From positions 1 through 6,219 of the forward strand of contig QIKC01000244.1 in the NCBI GenBank assembly GCA_003232855.1: a stretch of DNA of 6,219 nt. Reading direction: 5' to 3'. Source of the stretch: Verrucomicrobiales bacterium. GTDB taxonomy: Bacteria > Verrucomicrobiota > Verrucomicrobiia > Verrucomicrobiales > DEV007. Below, in pieces: positions 1-5,150 of the stretch (its first letter is position 1; each line of letters starts with the position of its first letter). Both the position numbers and the translations under genes were made by a program. The notes beneath the pieces are model-generated. The model saw only the letters and a program-made list of their open reading frames with translations, made no database searches and was not told the origin of the DNA.

Positions 1-1845
1 CTCGGCACCAATGCGCATTGGAGCGACGAGGGCGAGTATTTCGTCGCCGAGGGCGATGAGAGCGACGGCAGCCTGGTCGGTTTTCACCCTGAGTTCGCGG
101 TGCTGTTGAATGTCGAAGAGGAGCATCTCGATCACTACACCGATGGTATCGAGGGAATCCGTCGCGTGTTCGGGCAGTTTCTCGATGCCACCACCGGTTC
201 GATTATCTACTGCGCTAGTGACGCCGAGGCTGCGGTGCTTTGCGCGGCGCGCGACAACGCCATTTCCTACGGCTGGTCGCCTGACTGTGATTTTTCTGCC
301 GAGGTGCTCGAGCAGCGCGAGGGCAGCACCGATTTCGAGGTGTCGCTCGAAGGCGTTCCGGTCGGCAAAATCACGTTAGGGATTCCCGGCGAACACAACG
401 TGCTCAACGCGCTGGCGGTGGTGGCGCTGGCCACGCGCTTAGGCGTCGATTTCGAGTCCATCGCCGAGGCCATGCGCACTTTTCGCGGCGCGCGGCGTCG
501 CTTTGACGTCCTTTACCGGTCGGGATATTGCACGGTAGTGGACGATTACGGGCATCACCCCACGGAGATTCGCGTCACCGTCGCCACCGCCCGCGCGCTG
601 CGTCCGGAGCGTTTGGTCTGCGTTTTTCAGCCGCATCGCTTCACCCGCACGCAGTTGTTGCGCGAGCAATTCGGCAAGGCATTTCGCAGCGTCGATGCGC
701 TTTTCGTCACCGACATCTACCCGGCCAGCGAGCAACCTATTCCCGGCATCAGCGGCCAGACTATTATCGACGAGGTGCGCGCCAATGGCATCGACCAGGT
801 GTTTTCTGCCCCGGATGTCGCCACCGCACACCTCGCCGTCGGCGCTTCGCTGCGGCGTGGCGATACCGTATTGACCCTTGGCGCCGGTAATATTCACGAG
901 GTCGGCGCGGCGCTCGCGCGCGATCTGGAGGTGCTCGATAAGCTGCGCCGCGAACTGGACGACCCGGAGACTGAGTGCCGCCTCTACGAGCCCCTGCGCC
1001 GCCACACAACGATAAAAATTGGCGGGCCCGCGCAGTATTGGGTCGAACCATCTAGTGTTGAAAGCTTTGCTAGGGCATTACGATTTTTCAAAGAGTTGGG
1101 TATTCCGGTGCGGGTGATCGGCCGTGGTTCGAACCTGTTGATTCGCGATGGCGGCATCCCCGGTGCGGTGATCCGGCCGGGGAAGGGCGAGTTCGACGAG
1201 CTGCGCATCTCCGGCGGCACGATCACTGCGGGCGTCGGTGCGCGGTTCAAGAAACTGAGCAATGTCGCCAAGGCCAACGGCATCGGCGGCTTCGAGTGGA
1301 TGGAGGGCATCCCCGGCAATGTCGGCGGCGGCCTGCGCATGAACGCTGGCGCCATGGGGGCGCAGACTTTTGACCAAGTGATCTCGGTGCGCTACCTCGA
1401 CGCCGCCGGTCAGCTGCACGAAAGGGCGGCGGCGGAGTTCGCCGCGCGCTACCGCGATGTGCCGGAGTTGTCCGAAAATTACGCGGTTTCGGCGGATTTC
1501 GCCGGTCGCGAGGCCGCGTCGGAGGAAATCGAGGCACGGATCGCCGAATCGATGGGGCGGCGTAAATTGAGCCAGCCGGTCGCCGCCAGCGCCGGCTGTA
1601 TCTTCAAGAACCCGGAGGGGGCAGCGGCGGGTCAGTTGGTCGAGGAGTGCGGCTTCAAGGCGGTGGCCGTCGGTGCCGCGCGCGTCTCTGAGGTGCATGG
1701 AAATTTTATTGTCAACGAGGGCGGTGCCACGGCGGCGGACGTCATCGGTCTTATCGAAAAAATCCAAGCAGCGGTGTCCGAAAAACGCGGTATTCAACTA
1801 CAGACCGAGGTGCAGATCATCGGCACGGCGCGCCCCGAATTCTAA
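1..1845 (+). CDS. murC-murB: MurC-MurB fusion: UDP-MurNAc--L-alanine ligase / UDP-N-acetylenolpyruvoylglucosamine reductase (5' partial)
   Basis: The frame is open from base 1, so the start lies upstream; 614 residues are visible and roughly 150 N-terminal MurC residues (including the ATP P-loop) are missing. Numbering from base 1, residues 1-~312 are MurC, an ATP-dependent cytoplasmic ligase adding L-Ala to UDP-MurNAc: EGDESD (17-22), NVEEEHLDHY (37-46), PGEHNVLNA (129-137), RRRFD (165-169), DDYGHHPTEI (181-190), FQPHRFTRT (209-217) and GAGNIHEVG (294-302). Residues ~313-614 are a full-length MurB, the FAD/NADPH reductase making UDP-MurNAc: HTTIKIGGPA (335-344), GRGSNLL (374-380), GIPGNVGGG (436-444), MNAG (447-450), Arg485 in YRD, AGCIFKNP (531-538) and Glu603. 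MurB looks type II (compact). Cys533 sits where the proton-donating Ser usually is. There is no linker: the last MurC helix runs into the first MurB helix. The two domains catalyse consecutive steps (MurB first, then MurC). The stop is TAA at 1843, one base before ddl. MurC and MurB identities are secure; activity of each half is inferred. Confidence 0.96.
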   Translation, partial: LGTNAHWSDEGEYFVAEGDESDGSLVGFHPEFAVLLNVEEEHLDHYTDGIEGIRRVFGQFLDATTGSIIYCASDAEAAVLCAARDNAISYGWSPDCDFSAEVLEQREGSTDFEVSLEGVPVGKITLGIPGEHNVLNALAVVALATRLGVDFESIAEAMRTFRGARRRFDVLYRSGYCTVVDDYGHHPTEIRVTVATARALRPERLVCVFQPHRFTRTQLLREQFGKAFRSVDALFVTDIYPASEQPIPGISGQTIIDEVRANGIDQVFSAPDVATAHLAVGASLRRGDTVLTLGAGNIHEVGAALARDLEVLDKLRRELDDPETECRLYEPLRRHTTIKIGGPAQYWVEPSSVESFARALRFFKELGIPVRVIGRGSNLLIRDGGIPGAVIRPGKGEFDELRISGGTITAGVGARFKKLSNVAKANGIGGFEWMEGIPGNVGGGLRMNAGAMGAQTFDQVISVRYLDAAGQLHERAAAEFAARYRDVPELSENYAVSADFAGREAASEEIEARIAESMGRRKLSQPVAASAGCIFKNPEGAAAGQLVEECGFKAVAVGAARVSEVHGNFIVNEGGATAADVIGLIEKIQAAVSEKRGIQLQTEVQIIGTARPEF

Positions 1846-1846
1846 C

Positions 1847-2767
1847 ATGTCTATTGAAAACAAAACCATCGCCGTCCTCATGGGCGGACCCGGTAGCGAG
1901 CGGGAGGTCTCGTTGGCCTCTGGCGAGAGCGTGGCGCGTGCGCTCGAAGAACGCGGCGCCCACGTGCTGGAGGTCGATGTGCAGAGTCAGGAGTTCGAGG
2001 TGCCCGAGGGGGTCGACCTCGCCTTCAACGTCATCCACGGCACCTTCGGCGAAGACGGCACCCTGCAGAAACTCCTCAACGCCCGGCGCATTCCCTATAC
2101 TGGCGCCGGCGCCAGCAGCAGCGCGTTGGCCTTCGATAAGGGCTTGAGCAAGAAGAAATTCATCGAACACGGAGTGCCCACTCCAGCCTTCGAATTCGTG
2201 CCCGTCGGTGGCGATGTGCTGCCCTCCATGCAACCGCCGCTGGTGGTCAAGCCGCCGCGCGAGGGCTCCAGCGTCGGTGTCCACATCGTCCGCGAGGCAG
2301 ACGCCATCGCCGCCGCCCTCAAGGACGTCGCCCAGCACGATGACATCGCCTTGGTCGAGGAATTCATCGCCGGCAAGGAGCTGACCGTTGGCATTCTCGA
2401 TGGCGAGCCGTTGCCCATCGTCCACATCCAGCCGCGATCGGGTTTCTACGACATGAAAAATAAATACCCGTGGCTGAGTGGCGGCGAGGGGAGCGACTAC
2501 TCATGCCCGGCGGATCTCGACGAGGTCACCACCCGGGCCGTCCAGCAGGCGGCGCTCGATGCGCACCGCGCGCTCGGCATCGAAATTTACTCGCGGGTGG
2601 ACGTCCTTCTCTCCGCTGACGCGGCCCCCTACGTGCTCGAGGCCAACACCATCCCCGGCATGACCGAGACCAGCCTGTTGCCGAAATCCGCCGCTGCGCA
2701 GGGCATCGATTTCGCCGATCTCTGCGAACGCATCGCGCTGCTGTCGATGGCCAAGAGACAACGTTAA
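1847..2767 (+). CDS. ddl: D-alanine--D-alanine ligase (Ddl, DdlB type)
   Basis: This cytoplasmic ATP-grasp ligase joins two D-Ala to make the dipeptide that MurF adds to the peptidoglycan precursor. The product is 306 aa, the same length as E. coli DdlB. Motifs: GGPGSEREVSL (13-23, Glu18 matching E. coli Glu15 for D-Ala1), HGTFGEDGTLQ (64-74), YTGAGASSSALAFDK (84-98), KPPREGSSVGV (135-145), VEEFIAGKELTVG (170-182), an omega loop with Lys206-Tyr207, SRVDV (249-253, Arg250) and EANTIPGMTETSLLP (265-279, Asn267 at the metal site). Lys-Tyr in the omega loop is the pair linked to D-Ala rather than D-lactate specificity (E. coli Lys215-Tyr216), so an ordinary D-Ala-D-Ala product is expected. The ATG at 1847 was chosen because it gives the family N-terminus; the frame is open back to 1673, but those residues overlap murB and do not resemble Ddl. 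The start follows the murC-murB stop by one base with no Shine-Dalgarno sequence, suggesting translational coupling. Confidence 0.97.
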   Translation: MSIENKTIAVLMGGPGSEREVSLASGESVARALEERGAHVLEVDVQSQEFEVPEGVDLAFNVIHGTFGEDGTLQKLLNARRIPYTGAGASSSALAFDKGLSKKKFIEHGVPTPAFEFVPVGGDVLPSMQPPLVVKPPREGSSVGVHIVREADAIAAALKDVAQHDDIALVEEFIAGKELTVGILDGEPLPIVHIQPRSGFYDMKNKYPWLSGGEGSDYSCPADLDEVTTRAVQQAALDAHRALGIEIYSRVDVLLSADAAPYVLEANTIPGMTETSLLPKSAAAQGIDFADLCERIALLSMAKRQR

Positions 2768-2794
2768 GCAAGCGCCCGATACGATCTTTTTTTG
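2768..2794 (+). promoter_or_regulatory. ddl-ftsQ gap with T-run and no Shine-Dalgarno
   Basis: This 27-base gap carries seven consecutive T (2787-2793) immediately before the ftsQ start and no purine-rich ribosome binding site. The T-run is not preceded by a stable stem, so it is not read as a terminator. It makes the in-frame TTG at 2792 and the ATG at 2795 both possible starts; ATG is preferred. Confidence 0.35.
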
Positions 2795-3856
2795 ATGAGC
2801 AAAAACCGCAAGAACAACGGCAGGCGAAAGCGCGTCAACGCGCGCAGCGGTCGTCAGAAACTCAACGTGCGCGCCAAGTCGCGGCGCGGCACTCAGGTGC
2901 GGCGTAAGGCGGCGGGGGTGCGTGTTCTGAAGGCCGCCGCCGCCATCGTCTTCGTCGTTGTCCTGCTCGTCGGCCTGCGGCGGGCGATCGACCACTTCCT
3001 CTTCGAGAGCCCAGAGTTCGAGCTCGCGGTGATTGATTATCAAAGCGATGGGTATCTTACGCGAGCGCGGGTGCTCGACGCAGCAGGTATCGCCGCCGGG
3101 GTCAATATCCTGCGCATCGACCTCGAACAGGTGCGCGATGATGTGCTGGCCGCTCTGCCGCAAGTGCGTGCGGTGGAGGTCGTTCGCGATCTGCCCGACC
3201 GCATCGCGCTCTCCGTCGTGGAGCGTTACCCGGTCGCTTGGCTGGGTGACATCGAGCGCCCTCGCGACCCCCAAAAACGCCGCGGTGGGTGGTTGTTGGA
3301 CAGCGAGGGGATCGTGCTCGAATGCGAGCGCCTGGAGCCGCGTTTCATCGATTTGCCGGTGATTTTCTCCACGGACTACGCCGATGCGTCGCCGGGCTTG
3401 GAGCTCGATTCGAGACAGCTGCTCGTCGCCATCGAACTTATCTCCATCTTCGAACGCGGTTTTGGCATCTCGCCGGTGCGCCTGCAGAGCCTGCATGTCG
3501 AAAATCGTTACTCGCTGACCGGCTATCTCAATACCGGAGCCGAAATCACCTTCGGAATGAAGGAACTGTCTCGCCAAATCGACGACTTACAGGTGTTGCT
3601 GGCCGAGGCCACCCGCCGCGGTCGGGCGCTGGCGACTGCGAATTTGTTGGTAAAAAAGAACATCCCGGTGCGCTTCGCCAGCCTCCTCCAGGACACCCGA
3701 GCTCCCCGCGCGTTGCCGGTGTATTCCCCTGCGCCAGCGGCAGATCCGCCCTCCACCCGTCGTCGCAAAGTTTCCCGCACCGCCCCGAAACCGATCCCCC
3801 CGACCCGCGCCGCTGCAGGGGATCCCGCCGTGCGCGCGATTCTGGGGGTTGACTAA
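2795..3856 (+). CDS. ftsQ: Cell division protein FtsQ (DivIB family, POTRA domain)
   Basis: FtsQ is a bitopic inner-membrane divisome protein that, with FtsB and FtsL, recruits and controls the septal synthase FtsWI. The 353 residues read as: a very basic cytoplasmic N-terminus (1-44, rich in Arg/Lys); one membrane segment about 45-62 (VLKAAAAIVFVVVLLVGL region); a POTRA domain about 73-145 with the usual LTRARVLDAAGI and ALPQVRAVEVVRDLPDRIALSVVERYP-like pattern; the FtsQ beta domain to about 295; then a Pro/Arg/Ala-rich tail (about 300-346). E. coli FtsQ is 276 aa, so both ends are extended. Topology is N-in, with POTRA in the periplasm. The ATG at 2795 is preferred over the adjoining in-frame TTG at 2792, which would add one Met. 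No Shine-Dalgarno sequence precedes it; a run of seven T does. Assignment rests on architecture plus position between ddl and ftsA, since FtsQ sequences diverge strongly. Confidence 0.92.
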   Translation: MSKNRKNNGRRKRVNARSGRQKLNVRAKSRRGTQVRRKAAGVRVLKAAAAIVFVVVLLVGLRRAIDHFLFESPEFELAVIDYQSDGYLTRARVLDAAGIAAGVNILRIDLEQVRDDVLAALPQVRAVEVVRDLPDRIALSVVERYPVAWLGDIERPRDPQKRRGGWLLDSEGIVLECERLEPRFIDLPVIFSTDYADASPGLELDSRQLLVAIELISIFERGFGISPVRLQSLHVENRYSLTGYLNTGAEITFGMKELSRQIDDLQVLLAEATRRGRALATANLLVKKNIPVRFASLLQDTRAPRALPVYSPAPAADPPSTRRRKVSRTAPKPIPPTRAAAGDPAVRAILGVD

Positions 3857-3859
3857 CCC
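3846..3859 (+). other. Small inverted repeat across the ftsQ stop codon
   Basis: GGGTT (3846-3850) and AACCC (3855-3859) are perfect inverted repeats separated by the tetraloop GACT, and the ftsQ TAA (3854-3856) lies across the loop and second arm. No T-run follows, so it is not an intrinsic terminator. It could weakly affect coupling between ftsQ and ftsA, but a five-base-pair stem may be chance in GC-rich DNA. Confidence 0.25.
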
Positions 3860-3890
3860 GTAGAAATCAACGTAAACGCTTCTTGTTCAC

Positions 3891-5105
3891 ATGGCTAAAT
3901 CCAATATCTACGTCGGTCTAGAGATCGGCACCTCGAAGATCTGCGTCGTCGTCGGCGAAGTTCGTGCCGACGGTGCGATCAAGATCCTCGGCGTTGGCCA
4001 AGCTCCCTCGCGCGGCGTGCGCAAGGGAGAAATCGTCGATTTCGAGACCGCACAGACCTGCCTGCACGACGCCCTAGTGCGCGCCGAAGACCGCAGCGAC
4101 GTGATGATCAACAACGTGTTCTTGGCCATCACCGGCGCCCACGTTGAAAGTTTGAACAACCGCGGCACCATCCGCATCCCCGAGGACCAGAACGAGATCA
4201 CCGATCAGGATCTCGAGGAGGTCAAAGAGATCGCCCGCGACGTCTCCATCCCGCAGCAAAACGTCTTCCTGCACAGCATCGTCCGCGACTACGCCGTCGA
4301 TGGTCAGAAAAACGTGCTGCAGCCAGCGGGGATGTTGGGGAAAATGTTAGAGGCGGACTACCATATCATCCACGGCATCCGCACCCGCGTGCAGAACACC
4401 ATCCGCTGCGTTCGCGAGATCCCGCTCGAGGTCGAAGACGTGGTGTTCAGTCCCATCGCCTCCGCCCAAGTCGTGCTCACCAAAGAGCACAAAGATCGCG
4501 GCGCGCTATTGTTAGACATCGGCGGTGGCACCACCGACTACGTTCTCTACAAGGGCGGCGCCATCGCCCAGTCCGGGTGCTTCGGCGTCGGCGGCGACCA
4601 CATCACTAACGATATTTCCGTGGTCATGAAGATCCCGCTCTCCAAAGCGGAGCGGCTCAAGGTCGAACACGGAGCGGCCATCGTCCCCGCCCATGGCGAT
4701 GCCGATCCGATCACTGTCGAGGACGACCCGCACTTCGCCGGGCGGGAGATCGATCCCTACCTGCTCAACGAGATCATCAACGCCCGCATGAGCGAGACCT
4801 TCGAGGCCTTGTTCGAGAAGCTCTCCGCCGAGGGCGATCTGGAGAACCTCGGCGCCGGAGTTTTCCTCACCGGTGGCTGCAGCCGCCTCGCCGGGCTCGA
4901 CCAGTTGGCCGAACAGGTGTTTGGCATCCCCGTCTCGCGCGCCAGCATCGGCAGCATGAGCGGCGCTGCTGCCACCTTCGAAAATCCCCAGTATTCCACC
5001 CCCATGGGGCTTATCCGCTACGCCCAGATATTGGACGCCGAGCGACCGACGAGCACGCCCATCAAGCGCCTCGGGAAAAAACTTGGTGGAATCTTCGGCG
5101 CATAG
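3891..5105 (+). CDS. ftsA: Cell division protein FtsA (actin-like membrane anchor of FtsZ)
   Basis: FtsA is an actin-fold ATPase on the inner face of the membrane that binds the C-terminal peptide of FtsZ, tethers the ring and signals to FtsQ, FtsN and FtsW. The 404 residues (E. coli: 420) show the whole fold: phosphate-1 loop GLEIGTSK (9-16); the 1C domain specific to FtsA, about 83-165, starting at TGAHVESLNNRG; phosphate-2 loop LLLDIGGGTTD (206-216); adenosine motif VFLTGGCSRLAG (324-335); and a C-terminal amphipathic helix IKRLGKKLGGIFGA (391-404), the membrane-targeting sequence, joined by a short Pro/Thr-containing linker. Every part expected for membrane tethering is present, so it looks functional. 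The ATG at 3891 gives the family N-terminus directly. The gene lies 34 bases after ftsQ and 45 bases before ftsZ, the conserved dcw order. No Shine-Dalgarno sequence is seen. The stop is TAG. Confidence 0.98.
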   Translation: MAKSNIYVGLEIGTSKICVVVGEVRADGAIKILGVGQAPSRGVRKGEIVDFETAQTCLHDALVRAEDRSDVMINNVFLAITGAHVESLNNRGTIRIPEDQNEITDQDLEEVKEIARDVSIPQQNVFLHSIVRDYAVDGQKNVLQPAGMLGKMLEADYHIIHGIRTRVQNTIRCVREIPLEVEDVVFSPIASAQVVLTKEHKDRGALLLDIGGGTTDYVLYKGGAIAQSGCFGVGGDHITNDISVVMKIPLSKAERLKVEHGAAIVPAHGDADPITVEDDPHFAGREIDPYLLNEIINARMSETFEALFEKLSAEGDLENLGAGVFLTGGCSRLAGLDQLAEQVFGIPVSRASIGSMSGAAATFENPQYSTPMGLIRYAQILDAERPTSTPIKRLGKKLGGIFGA

Positions 5106-5118
5106 AACCTCTATTAGG

Positions 5119-5150
5119 CATCTTTTCATATTCCAACCACCTATCTACCC
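5119..5150 (+). promoter_or_regulatory. G-free, pyrimidine-rich translation leader before ftsZ
   Basis: The last 32 bases before the ftsZ ATG contain no G at all and are mostly C and T, in a GC-rich region. There is therefore no Shine-Dalgarno sequence, and the leader should be unstructured by itself. By analogy with other bacteria, such leaders can support ribosome loading through protein S1 or direct recognition of an open start codon. That role is inference; the composition is what is seen. No convincing -35/-10 pair was found here, although an internal ftsZ promoter cannot be excluded. Confidence 0.4.

Noticed and set aside
1673..1846. Upstream start for ddl giving a 364-residue protein overlapping murB
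   Set aside because: The extra residues do not resemble any Ddl N-terminus and overlap the conserved MurB C-terminal domain. ATG 1847 gives the 306-residue family length.
2787..2793. T-run before ftsQ as an intrinsic terminator after ddl
   Set aside because: No stable GC-rich stem directly precedes it; only a three-base pairing is visible.
2501..3577. Long antisense open frame (358 codons) across the end of ddl and most of ftsQ
   Set aside because: It lies fully opposite two well-supported genes, spans their boundary, and its translation shows no recognisable domain. Long antisense frames are expected in GC-rich coding DNA.
3289..3852. Second + strand frame of 187 codons inside ftsQ
   Set aside because: It is an out-of-frame reading of ftsQ, rich in Arg/Ala/Pro/His, with no domain. 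ftsQ has the membrane segment, POTRA pattern and expected gene order.
5070..5150. Possible sigma-70-type promoter before ftsZ
   Set aside because: There are AT-rich hexamers such as CATATT, but no well-spaced -35/-10 pair stands out, so it is not reported as a promoter.
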